DNA from: Rotaria macrura
Lineage: Eukaryota; Rotifera; Eurotatoria; Philodinida; Philodinidae
DNA: 64,000 nt
Assembly (NCBI GenBank): GCA_900239685.1
Contig: OENT01000448.1
Location: 48,917-112,916, forward strand
Direction of reading: 5' to 3'
In this document: piece by piece, positions 25,172 through 38,159 of the stretch
Numbering within the stretch: the stretch's first letter is position 1
How the letters are laid out: each line of letters starts with the position of its first letter
Translations under genes and position numbers: made by a program
The notes under the pieces: model-generated
Seen by the model: only the letters and a program-made list of their open reading frames with translations
What the model was told of the DNA's origin: nothing
Database searches by the model: none

Positions 25172-26189
25172 CTTCACATCTTTCTAATGAGCTATTTCTA
25201 GAGATTTGTTTTCTTGTCTTCTCGTGTTTACCACGACTGTACCTGGCACAAGGAAATATGCGAAGGAATGAGAATTTATTTCTAATACTTCTAATTAGAT
25301 TATTACATGTAAAAACCCATGGACTAAAGGATTGGATCGGTTTTCATCCAAATACAGAATTTTACAATCGTTCGCGGCAGACTTCAATGCTCATGAAACA
25401 ACTCGTGAAACAAGACGCAGTTTGTCTGGGATTGTCTAAAGATTTTCTTTTAGCCTTGTCAAACATATTTCGATGAAAATTTCGTAGAAGAAAAATCTCA
25501 GCTAGTAAATACAGATCAATTGTTCAATTTTCGATGTCAGAGGAAAATGACAATAATCTAAGATAAACATATGATTCTAGAAATGTGATCGGTTAAGATT
25601 CGTTCTGTGAGTAGACTTTAACTCTTTGATGTTTAACGTAAATATTAACTGAAAGTTCATTAATCATATTGTATAAATAACTAATGAAACATCCGCAGAA
25701 AATCTCTGCGATTATGATATTTATAGTCGTAACTTCAAAAGAAAAACGGATTTAAGAAATATTTCCTAGTCATCACACCACGCGCCGAACATCATCATAG
25801 GCATTTGGATATTGTATACCAATCGTTCATGTCAATTCATTGATTATCATACTTTGCTTTTACTTTTTCATGAATCGACTAAATCTTGGTGAAATTTCTA
25901 ATTTTTATTTTGATTTAATTAGTATGTCGAATATCGAGTGTAAATATAGGTAAAACTCGCCGAAAATCACTTTTTTGAACGAGGACTAAAAATTACTTCA
26001 TCACAAGTTACATTGCACTAGAAGCGAAACTATTTTCATTCCACTCGGTAGTACAAATTTATTTTGAAGGATCTATGTGTGAAATACCAGATTTCAGAAT
26101 TTCAAGCAAAATAGTTCTGATTTTAATTATTTATGAAAGTTTCATCATCACAAAAAGCAAAAAAACGTAAGGAACCACATAATTCATCG

Positions 26190-27119
26190 TCACATCGTAG
26201 GACGAATATCGACAATACCAATGATAGCTTCATCTTTACTCTTCACAAACTGTTCATTCGATTGGACAAGTATAATATTTGGATTTTTTGGATCAACAGT
26301 CCATTTTAAAGCTTTGTTAACATTTACATTATAGCTTTTCTGTGGATAATGTATTGGTGATATATAAATTTCAGTAGGTTGCTTAATTGTTGGATCAGTA
26401 TAGTAAGATAAGTAGAATTCACGTCGAATAGCAATATATTGCATAGCAAGAGGTACACCTAGGATTGCACGCGCATAAATACGGGACAATCTTCCTATTG
26501 TCGATTCATAACCAAAAATGTTAAATCAATATGCCCATCGTTGTAAAAACTCACCAGTACCATCTAAATCCCACTCAATTTGCTTATCACAGCCACCGAA
26601 ATCAATTTAAAATGTCGAATCATCTAATTGAGCACGATCCATTTCTACAGAACGAATTACGGCTGGACCTTCAATATCATCATCACGAAGTACTTGATCG
26701 AATATTAGTATTGTACTATTATCTGGAACAGGCTTCACAGATAAAATTATGTAATAATAATGATAGGAGAGAACACTTCGATCACGATAATCATCACCGT
26801 CTGGCACATGAGTAGATCCAGTTCCAACATATATACCATTCAATTCAGTTCTGAGTAGATCAATAAACCTTTCTGGAGAGTTTATTAATTTATGCCTATT
26901 TTTTACAGTGTTGTTCAACAGTAAACAAGTTTGATTACACTGGAAACCAATAAATATTAGACAGTATCAAGTTTTACATGTACTATAAATGAAGATATCA
27001 TGACTTTTGATGTAGTCTTGTTTGAATGGAAACTGATGAGATTCGGAAGGATTAATCTCAAGCTGAATATTTTCACATTTTGCTAAAGTTAAGAGTGTTA
27101 GAACAAAGACTACAAACAT
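26190..27119 (-). pseudogene. endoglycoceramidase (GH5) pseudogene lacking the catalytic barrel
   Basis: On the minus strand an ATG at 27119 opens a signal peptide (MFVVFVLTLLTLAKC) and IQLEINPSESHQF, as at the N-terminus of secreted endoglycoceramidases. Instead of the catalytic TIM barrel with its NEP motif, the frame soon stops and resumes in the distal part: THVPDGDDYRDRSVLSYHYY, FGGCDKQIEW, FLQRWAY and the C-terminal beta-sandwich RLSRIYARAILGVPLAMQY with IYISPIHYPQ. Most of the catalytic domain (several hundred residues in relatives) is deleted. In-frame stops lie at 26969-26967 (TGA), 26609-26607 (TAA) and 26528-26526 (TGA where WAYW is expected). A 60-bp GTGAGT...AATAG segment could be read as an intron removing the last stop, but it would also remove the conserved WAYW. 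An intact enzyme would cleave glucosylceramide-type glycolipids outside the cell or in lysosomes. Confidence 0.75.
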
Positions 27120-28234
27120 ATCTTTTTTTTTTCAATATGATTCTTTTTAAATTTAAATTTATTATAATATTCAAATGTTTGAAAAATAATGCATCTCATA
27201 AGAAATTTTATTGGCCATTGAAAATAATATTTTCATTGAAATAAAGTTCTCACTAGATTCTACATTAATAGAATTGTCATACCTTGTATATTCTTCTTTC
27301 AAGATTGGATGTGAAAATGGTGCATACGTTTTCCTTTTTGTAACATATGTTATTCAAATTACCGATTTATCTGGGTGTGAATTGTATTCATAGAACTTCG
27401 AAAAATTATAAAAGATTCGAAATGAATTAATTTAGCATATATAATATATAATTAAATTCCTATTCATTGCATCATCGTTTGCTTATTATATGCGTTGTTT
27501 TCTTCATTGAGATATTCAAAAATCATAAGAACTATTTCGAATGGCTCTTTTCGATAACGTAACAAGTAACCAATCGACTCCTTAAAATGGTGTACTGTTG
27601 AACTGCAGATCCCATGTGACAATCGCCTATGAATCCTTATTCCTTCTTCGAGAAGGAAAGTATCATTATGCATCGTACAGATGATGAACTTTCGACAAAT
27701 ATGTAACAGCTTACTCTAAATTTATTCGTTGATTTTCAATGATTGCTTATTCGCAAATGAGGTAATAGCATGTTCGAATATTCGACAATCAATCTAATCT
27801 ATTGTCGAGATCAGGATGTAATCTATCAAGGCGTTTGTGTTTATGATTCTCTATTTGCCAAACTCTTATGTATTTGATTATGTCAATGAACAATTTGGAA
27901 ATAGATTCTGTTCCGTGGACCTACGATCATCATTAGTATTAGTGTATGGTAGCTGTTCAATGCTTGATGTCAAATTTCTAACATTTGATTTTACATGATT
28001 GATTTATTTAATTGATACAAATATGATTCTAGGAGAAAGAAAGATTTAATTTTCTCCCGAGAAATTCAAATTTATGCGTATATCATTTTTGTGTATGTAT
28101 ACGGAAGTTGTCTGCATAGACCGACTAAATAGACAAAGAAAAGCACAAGAGAATGATTCATCAATCATCTAGTGTCACTGAGTATTGTTCTAAGTTTGGA
28201 AATTAGCGATTTTATAAAGAAAAACAAGTGATTC
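27120..28234. other. intergenic, nothing seen
   Basis: AT-rich spacer between the endoglycoceramidase pseudogene and the first arm of the large inverted repeat. No motif-bearing frame was found. Confidence 0.55.
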
Positions 28235-28826
28235 AATCTATAAAATGTTTATTTCTCTACGTTGACTACATTTTTCAAATTAATTTTCCTTGTAGGCACA
28301 ACATTTCAAAGATTAACTCTTTTTTTCCAGCTATCAGTGAATTTTGTTTCTGTCAGTACTCATCAAATTCAATCCTCAAACTTAATTATTTAACACTATT
28401 AGATAGAGAATGTTGTATTCTATCTCTTCAACACCTGGGCAGCGCTTTCGCTGATCTTATTCATGAGAAAAATCAGCAAAACAGTGACTTCAGACAGACA
28501 AGCTATATTGATTCGTTCGAATTAACAGAGTACAACGTAACATTTTCAACTTTGAAAGATTTCCTCTCAAATATTCATTCTACAATTTTGAAAATGACAT
28601 CGAAACATGCAGAATGTTTCACAGAATTGTTTTGATTTTCTTACATTCGGAAATACATGATTGTGTAAATGTTCATTGCTTAAATTTGTCTTCCAGTACG
28701 AAAACGAAATTGAAAAACTGTGTTGAACAGATTGTGTATGGAATGAGCTGAGAACCACATGAAAAGGCGATTTAAAAAATGATTCAAAAGTAGAAAATAG
28801 AAATGCTCGAGGATATCTACCTCACC
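28235..28826 (+). repeat. left arm of a large inverted repeat
   Basis: About 590 bp repeated in inverse orientation at 32306-32895, at roughly 90-95% identity by eye. It contains an open frame (up to 28635) with SNSILKLNYLTLLD and FSTLKDFLSN that is also open in the other arm. Aligning the two frames over about 115 codons, all eight base differences I counted change an amino acid and none is silent, which argues against selection on the protein. I do not recognise the peptide. Confidence 0.8.
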
Positions 28827-31800
28827 CGTTATATTACGGTTACTAGATGTCTACATTATTTGAAAAACTGATGAATTCGAATTAATTCCTGGTTAGCATA
28901 TCAATAATCATGCATGTCAATCTAGATAAAATAACAACAAGGTCTCGCTGTTGAGTACAGAATTCTACAGAATGACAATCGTCTATGTGAATACTTATTT
29001 GTACTGTTATTCAATATAGTATTCGAAGAGATAAAGTAAGTAGCACAGCTAAATTTGATTTTCATGTCACACTATTTTTTGTAACATCCGATCGTTGACA
29101 ACAGACGAACGATGATCACATGATAGGTCACAATTACGGTATTCTAATCCCAGCAGTCTTTTTGGTACTCATGAAACAAGCTGCAAGAGAAATAATAAAC
29201 TTTTCTGATACACACGAAACGGATAATCTGATAATATATATTTTTTCTCTGTTTTCTTTTCAGACTTTGACCCCTCGTTTCTTTTTATATTCATTTATCT
29301 GCTTCAGTTTCTTCGAGTAACTTGCATTGTGTGCAAGATAATCACATTTGGAAACGACGAAGTAGCTCAATAAACATGATTCTTGTTCTCGGTACATAAC
29401 AACACTCAAGATTTTTCGACTATTCAATGTTGATAATGAGAAAAATAACTTCGATGAATAAAACTAAAAGATAAATCAGTGAGGAAAGAGGCTGTATACA
29501 ACATTATTTGTGATTGTGCATTGAATACTTTCTTAGAATATTGACCAATGTAATTTCAATTATTCAAAATTTATTTGGATATCTCTCAATTTGACAAGAG
29601 TTGAATGTTTCCAAAGTTATTAAATGAATAGGTAATATTGTTTTTCGTTATTTGTTTGTACATAGTTATGTTGCAAGCTAAACGAGATTAAAGAGATCAT
29701 CTGGTCGTAGCAAACATGTTTTCATGATTTCAAAATTACACAGTTTGCTATTTTTTGAAGTACATTTATCATTCTGATTTAAATTAAAATTGTCTCGATA
29801 ACCCTTCATGTAACGTAAGAACTTTTTTTTTCAGCCTCGTAGCCTTCTCAATATCGAGCATAAGACAAGAGATCTTTGTTGCCTATTCCGGATATACTCA
29901 AGAAAAACGTGACAAAACATTTGTTTCGTACAGTGCTAGATCAATTGTAATAGTTCAATACTGCATAAGTGAGTGCACTACGCACTTCATGTGATATTCT
30001 AAATAGATCTATTCAAAGCTTGTCGTGCTCATATAGCATTCACACCTAGATCATTTTTGAAAACGTTTTTCATAGCATCAAGGAATCTATATAAGATGGG
30101 TTGAACAGCATAGATCTGTAGAAAGTATACTTGTTTATTTAATCCGGCGTGCAAGTATGAGTTTTTTATTTTCAATTTATCAACACCTCCATCATTCTTA
30201 CATGAAGAAACGGAACCGTCTGTGTTAATGAAACGAGCCAAAAAAAAGATTGGTATTTCTTGAAAAAAAAAATTTAATTAACGCTATGAAATAAATTTTT
30301 TTCATGCAAAAAAGTTTAAAGTAGATTTTTGTCCGAAATATCAATTCATGGTTGATAGACTAGTGCTGTAAATTGTTTTAAATAATAGTATGGAATTAGA
30401 ATCATTAAATATTCTATGACAAATATGAGAGAATGAAACATGTTTCTCTTAGCTACACTCAAAGGTAAACTATTATAAAAAAAAGTACGAGAAAAATGTT
30501 GGTTCGATTGTTTAATAGAGAAGACATTCATTTTGTACTATTTTCAATAGAAAAAATAAACAGATCGATGAGTTTCATCTGAAAATCTCTCTCAGATATC
30601 CTATGCATAATTTCTCTCTCTAGTTTCTAAAATAAATAAAAAGTAATGTGAAATTATTAAATACTTCGAACCTTGTCTTTCTTTACAAAAAACGAACGAA
30701 CCATTCCTTTCTCATTGAGAATCTAGATAGATTTGTTAGTTTGACTAGTAAAGAATTCGTTCGGCTCTTCTTGTATATTGGTAGACAGTGTGGGATTAGT
30801 CCTGAGAAACTTGTATATGGAAAACAAAATTCAAAAGATCTTCGAGAGAATATTTTGCATTTTCTGCGAAGAGGAATTTCCTATATTGTCTTTAAAAATC
30901 AAAACTAGTTTTTATGCAAAAATGAATTTTGTTTAAAATTGATCACGCACAAGTGCATATTTAAACACGACTTAAATCATCATTTCCATATGCAATTGTT
31001 CGTGATTAATTTGAGATTCAGTTGTGTTCTTTACTTTGTTACAATAATAGAGAAATTGCAGGCAAGTCATTGTAATTTTAAATAAATACAGGAAATTTTC
31101 TCCGGAAAGAGTTGCTAATTTTTTTATCGTTTTTTTTTGTTTTGAAATTGCATTCTGAGGTTATTAAAAGGAATTTATAATATAAATATTCTTTCTTCTA
31201 GGTCTTCTGAGTGTAACAGAAGAAAAAAAGAAAGTTAAGATTTAACTTGTACTTAATAAAAATTTAGATCGAGAATTTTACGCTACACAAATAGTAAGAT
31301 TGTTTTCGTTATCCAACATCATACCGATGATTCATTAAAAATATTACTCAAAAAAGAAAGAGTCTTATAATTGATTGATATTTAATGCTTCAATCGATGC
31401 GACACAACTTCTCCACAAACTCATTTTAATTACGCAGGATATATCTGTCGTTTATGAAGAACAGGTAGCTGAATTTGTATTTTTTTGATTGCATAAGTGC
31501 TCATAATTAGAAGTTCATCAATCGTGCTATTTATTCCTTAGTTAAGATTGTTACTCGTATGTATATTAGTAATAAGAATTAATGCAACTTATTTTTACAA
31601 AACTAGATGGAATATTTAGAGAGTTTTTCTTCTTCTTTTAATAAATTATGTTGTAATTTTCAACCGAACGAGAAAATTCATTCCATAATCAACACTCTTT
31701 GATTTGATTGAAATGTATAACAGATAAGCAATGTCATATTTTAACTAGTGTTTCAATGAGCTAAGAACATGCGTGCAATACAAGGCTATCTCACATGAGA

Positions 31801-32305
31801 AGAATGTTAGAAAAATAAATACTTGCATTTCATACAGATTATTTTTATTTCAAATTATTTAAGCGGATCTCTGAAAGGCAATAGATAACATTCTAGAGAA
31901 TCATTTCTTTTAGCAAAACAGACATTATACAAGGGTTCAGGTTCAAAATTTGATTCTTATCATCAACCCCTGAAGACTACTTTCAGTAAAATAAATATAT
32001 ATTTATTACAAAAAAAACATCAAAGTCATTCCGAATATGAGAAATCTGATACGTCTTATGGGTTCGATTATTTACGAAAAGAATGCATAAATCAGTAACT
32101 CCGATTATTTCATGAATCGGCTAATTTACCGAGGAATTATTTACACAAGATAATCTTCGAGATTATCTGTCGCTTTACTTGCCGTAGAAAAAAAACTGCA
32201 TGCATATTTTATCTTGACAATAACAAACAACTGATTTCTTCGATTTTTCGATTATATTTCATTTTGAAGTTAAGCAATAATGATGAAAATATTTTCCTGC
32301 AATGT
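28827..32305. other. spacer between the inverted arms
   Basis: About 3.5 kb of AT-rich DNA. Its longest frames (for example 30648-30908, +) are low-complexity and show no motif. No transposase or reverse-transcriptase motif was seen, so I cannot call the whole structure a coding transposon. Confidence 0.5.
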
Positions 32306-32895
32306 GTGAAGCAGATATTCTCGAGCATTTCTATTTTCTACTTTTGAATCATTTTTTGAATTGCCTTTGTATGTGGTTCTCAGCTCATTCCATACACAAT
32401 CTGTTCAACACAGTTTTTCAATTTCGTTTTCGTATACTGGAAGACAAATTTAAGCAATGAACATTTACTCAATCACGTATTTCCGATTGTAAGATAATCA
32501 AAACAATTCTGTGAAACATTCTGCATGTTTCGATGTCATTTTCAAAATTGTAGAATAAATATTTGAGAGGAAATCTTTCAAAGTTGAAAATGTTACGTTG
32601 TAGTCTGTTAATTCGAACGAATCAATATAGCTTGTCTGTGTGAAGTCACTGTTTTGCTTATTTTTCTCATGAATAAGATCAGCGAAAGCGCTGTCCAGGT
32701 GTTGAAGAGATAGAATACAACATTCACTATCTAATAGTGTTAAATAATTAAGTTTGAGGATTGAATTTGATGAGTACTGACGGAAACAAAATTCACTGAT
32801 AGCTGGAAAAAAAGAGTTAATCTTTGAAATGCTGTGCCTACAAGGAAAATTAATTTGAAAAATGTAGTTAACAGTTTTGTAGAGAAATGAATTCT
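32306..32895 (-). repeat. right arm of the large inverted repeat
   Basis: Reverse-complement partner of 28235-28826. Similarity begins at ATTTCTCTAC (32895 on the minus strand) and fades after GCTCGAGAATATCTGCTTCAC. The frame in this arm ends at 32498 at the same stop as in the left arm. Confidence 0.8.
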
Positions 32896-35800
32896 GTATA
32901 AAATGAGTTGCCAACCAGGTCGTAAAACAGTAGTTACGTATCCGAGTGATAGAAAACAACAGTGTTACATTCTATCTATCTTACCCATAGCATTAGTTCT
33001 AAGTTTAAGGTATGTCATTTTGATAATTCAATGAACAGATTGAATCTACTAGCGAACTATTTGCATTGTCAATCCTTCCAATAGTAAAAATGAATCGGTG
33101 TTTAATGAGTGAGCGTTTCAGATTTGACTTGTTGACACAAATTTGCTTTTGCGTTGTTTTCATTCATGGATCAACACTCTCACCCACGCATGATAAACGT
33201 TTCTTCTGTAACTATGACGCCACTAAAAGAACAGATACTTCTATAATGATAACATTGAAATTAATCTCTGAACTAGAATTAGATACTGGTGGGTGTAATC
33301 TCGACAATAGTTTTATCGTATATAATATAAAAAAATATTCAGGTAATTGTCTGTTAGAATTAAACTGATGTGTTTTCATTGAATGAACTTTCATTTATTA
33401 TTACCGGGTTGTCTATCTAGTGATTAAAATATTTGGAGAGAACAGTGTCTAAACTATTTCTATGTCAATTTTCGGAAGATGAAGGTCACCAGCTGTTGTC
33501 AACATTGGGACTACGTAACCATTACTTTTTTGTTATTCTAATGTACTTTTTGCACAAGTAATACGTTAGAAACTATTCGTACCAATTTTATATTCTGAAT
33601 TGGATGAGTTATGATAATGATAGATAGGTAAGAATGTAGAATAAGATTGGTATTATTTCCCTTACAAAAATTAGCATCTTTATCAAGTCTCATTGTCTTT
33701 TTTTAAATAAGTGTATAACGATGATCTAACTTGCTTAGTACTAATAATAGAATATATCAATAATTATATACTATTTGTATTTTGATTGAGAGTTCCGACG
33801 TTTCGGCATACATCAATAGTGATTAAGTATTCTGTTTAATCTAGTATAATTAGTATGCTCTAGAAAATATTATAAACAGACCAGTGTGTTCAAGATTTCA
33901 ATCAAAAGAGTTAAGTGACCTGTCAAATAATGAGACATGCAAAAATTGTTTTGATATCTGTTTAGTAATTTCTTCTTGTTTTTTTCGTTGTGTTATCTTT
34001 TTCAAAGATTTGATATTACATTAGGAATCATTGTTTTTAATTAAAACGAATATCAAATATTCTATTAATTATTTCTAGACATAGAAAATTATTCGTCTAT
34101 TTACTTTCATAGTGATTATATGATATTACTTCGAAAGATATGATTCAGACAAGGATTCTTAAGTATAGAAAAATCAAATAGTGATTTCTGTGATTGTCTT
34201 AAAAGGAAATGAAAATGGAAAGAAAAAAAAAACATGTATCGTTTTAGATTTTAATAATCATTGAAAACCATTCATATTCTTAATTATTTTTACTGATTCG
34301 CAATTCTCAAGGCATACCAAAGCATAGTTGTATTATCATAAGCATCAAGAGAAATTTCTCTCTTTCTATATATATATATATCGTACTGATAAACCAGATT
34401 GAAGTTGGTAAGTTGAATAGATTTTATCATTTATAGCAGCAGCAAAAGTTTTACGGTTTCTTTTTGTTTCTACCCACTTTCCTGGAAAATATGTGAGACT
34501 ATATACAAAAAAATCTATTATATCAAGTTAAACAAACAATCCTTGAGGCTGAACTACTCCGGGATGTCCCCGTTGCAATTAATTACATTTGTGAGTAAAA
34601 TTTCGGTGTGAAATACTTTTACGAGATTTATTTATGTATATATATATATAGTACATCATAGACCTGAATATCAGTGAAATAAATATAAGCTGAGAGGATG
34701 ACATCAAAAGGTACTTGTCCTTATAGAACTTGTCATATTGCACATGTATCTACCTTTTTCGAGTCCATAGTTGTTTATTACTTGAAACATATCCTTCGAT
34801 AATTAAACATTTACTCTATTTCGCGTCCTTCTGTTTGTCTCATCTGTTAGACAGACGCGTTTATACGTGTCAAGACATATGTCGTAGTTTTGTAGTTTTT
34901 TTTCGTTAATTCATATCTATTGCCAGAAATTAATGTTAGAAAAAAATCAACAAGAAAACATGGATATTATAATTAATGATTCAATGTCATGAAATCGTAG
35001 AGTTTAGTTTTCTTTATGTGCATATGCGTAGAAAGAAAAGTATATTTGTGCTATCTAATGTTAGTATTTTTTCTCATATGATTGATGAAACATTTTTGTT
35101 TTCATTGAATTAATCTTTTAGATACCATGGAGTAAAATAGTCTATCGTTTAATCATATGAAGATCAATGCTGAATATAGTTATCGTTTATTACAACGAGA
35201 AGAATGTAGTATGAATTAGGGGCTGATACAATTAATAATAGTTTATTATTATTTTGTTTCATATAATGGAAGAAAATATTTATAAATGATAAGTCATAGA
35301 AAGATAAAGAAGTGCACAACAGACAGAGAGCAAAGGATATGATTAAATTAATAAAAGTAATATGAACAGAAATGACAGAGAAAAAAATATGACACTTGTA
35401 TTCATCAATTAAATTTATCTTCAATTACGAGCATACTAAAAATAATTCTAGGCAAATGTATTCATTTTGTTTGTCTAAAAAAGACACTAAACTACAAGAT
35501 GTTTAAGGCCCACTATTGGCTGATCGTGAACATGAGAACATAAATTCAATTAACCAATTTATTTTAGAAATAAGGTTCGTCCTTGGTTGTATCCAAATAA
35601 TTGACATAGATTAAATGAGAGATGATCAAAATACAAGCTTTAGGAAAACAAAAGAACTATTTATTCTCATCTATTATTATGAGTACCTAGATGATAAGTT
35701 AATTTAGAACGTTATACGGCATGAAGTTAGTAAACATAAATGTTGACCTTATAATAGCAAACTTCTTCTTATATCTTGTATCTATCTAAACTAAGTAGGA

Positions 35801-36831
35801 AAAAAAAAGAACTTAGCGCTCGCATTCTGTTTCCTTCATATTTTCTCGCTGTGACATGAAGTGTTTTTCACCGCATGTTCCTCTAGATTGTTTCGTCAAA
35901 AAGTTGCAGCCGTACAACTAATCATATATTCTAATTTCAATATTTGTTTGAGCAGCGCGATTACCAAAACTAGACAAAGATCCATGTGATATTTTCTCAA
36001 AACAGATGAATTTTTTGTGATTTATTTCGGAAGAAAACCAGTAATTAGAAATTTTTCATGACGAAGAAACGAAGCAAAGTAAGGCGGAAGAAAACATGAA
36101 CGGAATTCACCTCACATGATCGATATGAAAGTAGAATTCTTACTAAACACTAAGACTTTTTTTTTCTTTTGTCTCTATGACTTCCGACATTAACCATTGT
36201 ATTTATTATTGACGAAAAGAAAGAAATAGGACATTTAAAAATGACTATTTGTATTCGAGTCATTGACTAGCACTTACGCATACTGCAGACAATAATCTTC
36301 AACGTGTTTATTGTACACGCACGAAAAACTTTAGATTAGCATGGATGCTTTAAATATTAGATGCTCTTTTCTATGATCGTCTGATGTCATTCGTATCCTG
36401 ATAATTTCTGACATGCACGCATAGAATGACAAGTTTTAGATACAGCGCTCATCTTCGTTGACCTCAAGAAGAATCTGGAAGTGTTCGCGTATATATTCAT
36501 CGAATCACATAAAACAGAGAGTCTGATTAAAAAAGTATTCATTCAAAAAGCCAAATTTTTTAACTTTATTCACAAATCATTTTATTATAAATGTTTTTCG
36601 AATTATCTCACATATCATATTTCCATTCTATACTTTAGTATCAAATTTATGTTCGAGGAGTCGATTCGGCATAAGCTAGATATTATCTTTCTTATTAGTA
36701 CAAGAAAACACTCAAGAACGCAAAGCAGAAATGTCATTTCTTTCTTTCCTCTAGTTTTTCCTTTACTTCTTTTTTTTAATTCTTTTAGTCCTTTCACATC
36801 TTCTACTATTGCTTAGCAAATATATTTCATC
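32896..36831. other. intergenic, no gene seen
   Basis: AT-rich spacer before the first GPCR gene, with short TA dinucleotide runs near 34365 and 34632. An open frame at 33090-33368 (+) with a hydrophobic segment is too weak to call. A good splice acceptor (CTTCTACTATTGCTTAG, ending 36816) just before the GPCR start hints at an upstream non-coding or N-terminal exon. Confidence 0.5.
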
Positions 36832-38159
36832 ATGCTAATGATTGTGGTGGTGATCGATTGGCTTTGTATCATATTATTCATTATGGGTTTTATCGGTAAT
36901 CTTCTTGGTTTAATTGTTTTTTCTTCACGCCGCTTTCGTTGTTGTCCAACATATGCTACATTAGCATTAACTTCATTTACAATAAATCTAATCTGTATTA
37001 TACGTTATTCATTATTGATTCATTCAACAACACGACGTTGGCTATCCGATTATGTTGTTAGTGCGCATTGGCTAACATGTAAAATTTATCGTTTATCATC
37101 ATCGTTTCGTGTTTTAGCTGCATGGATAACTGTTTTTTGGGTCATTGAAAGATTTATATACGTTTCATCACGTTTGCATTTATTGTTTAATCGTCGTGAC
37201 AAATATAAAATATTTGAAAAATATAAATATTATTCTATGATATGTATATCATTATTTATGATTATAATTGTTACAGGACCAACTGTTGTTTTATTTGCAC
37301 CGAATTCAACTAGGTAATTAGATCAATTGTAAAATTCTTGTTTGTTTTTGATTGATTACTTTTTGAATACTCAAATCTTTTTCTCATCATTATTAGTTTC
37401 AATCAAACGCACACATCTTTACAATGTACATTTGATATTCGCTATACATCATCTAGATGGCAACATTATTTCAATGATCTATCATTTGATTTCAACTATC
37501 ATACAATACGATTTTTACTGTCAGAATTTGTTCCATCACTATTCGTTGCATTATTTAACATTGGTATCATTGTATGTATTCTTCGAACAACAGCCCATGT
37601 TCGTAAACGGCAGGAGTATCATTATAAAAATCAATTGTCAATGTCAATGATAACTGGCATGACATCAAAGTTAACACCGCTAAATGTATACGATGCAAGT
37701 CAACAACGTTTCGGATCTGTCAAACGTCGTTCATTTCGAAATTCTTCAATGCCAATATTGAGTGTACCATTTGGTAAAATGTCATGGATGAATATCGTTT
37801 TAATCTTACATTCATTGTTATTTTTTCTATCGTCAAGTCTAACGTCATTAGTCTATTTTTCAACATCTGACATGATACTAGCATCGTGGATGAGCGTCAT
37901 CATATTAGCTAACTGTTCATTAAACTTTTATGTTTATTGTTTAAGTGGAAGTCAATTTCGTACAGAACTTAAACGTATTGGTAAACGTTATATGAGAAAT
38001 ATACATAAAATAATTCTACGTGGATTTAATAGATCGAGTGCTCGTCGTCATTCAGAGTTACAGAATGGAAAGGACCATATTTATCAAGCCGTTCCACAGG
38101 CACAAGATGTTCCTGTAGCAAATCTACGACAATACAGAATTATACAACGTGTCAAATGA
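36832..38159 (+). CDS. rhodopsin-like G-protein-coupled receptor
   Basis: Two exons, 36832-37313 and 37397-38159, around an 83-bp GT-AG intron; phase is kept (AG/T = Ser) and the product is 414 aa. Helix 1 is WLCIILFIMGFIGNLLGLIVF with the class A GN motif. Helix 3 ends in WVIERFIYV, the ERF/DRY equivalent, and a Cys lies before it (LTCKIYR). Extracellular loop 2 supplies the partner Cys (SLQCTFD) and NQT glycosylation. The third cytoplasmic loop is long, and helix 7 ends NCSLNFYVYCLSG, the NPxxY equivalent seen in FMRFamide/peptide-type receptors, followed by a basic tail. The extracellular N-terminus is nearly absent, so an upstream exon may exist (acceptor ending 36816). The ligand is unknown; a peptide receptor is the likeliest guess. 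Confidence 0.87.

Larger units (their letters stand above)
20881..26189. other. gene-poor region with decayed gene and TIR elements
   Basis: Apart from the ubiquitin-like pseudogene (21676-22074), the iterated-motif tracts (22091-22308) and the TIR element (22401-25171), I see no gene. The 25.2-26.2 kb part is plain AT-rich spacer before the endoglycoceramidase pseudogene. Confidence 0.5.

Noticed and set aside
26500-26560. 60-bp GTGAGT...AATAG segment as an intron in the endoglycoceramidase relic
   Set aside because: It would keep phase and remove one stop, but it would also remove the conserved RWAYW block, and the other stops and the missing barrel remain.
33090-33368. Plus frame with a hydrophobic N-terminal segment
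   Set aside because: Composition is weak and no family was recognised; the hydrophobic segment alone does not prove a signal peptide.
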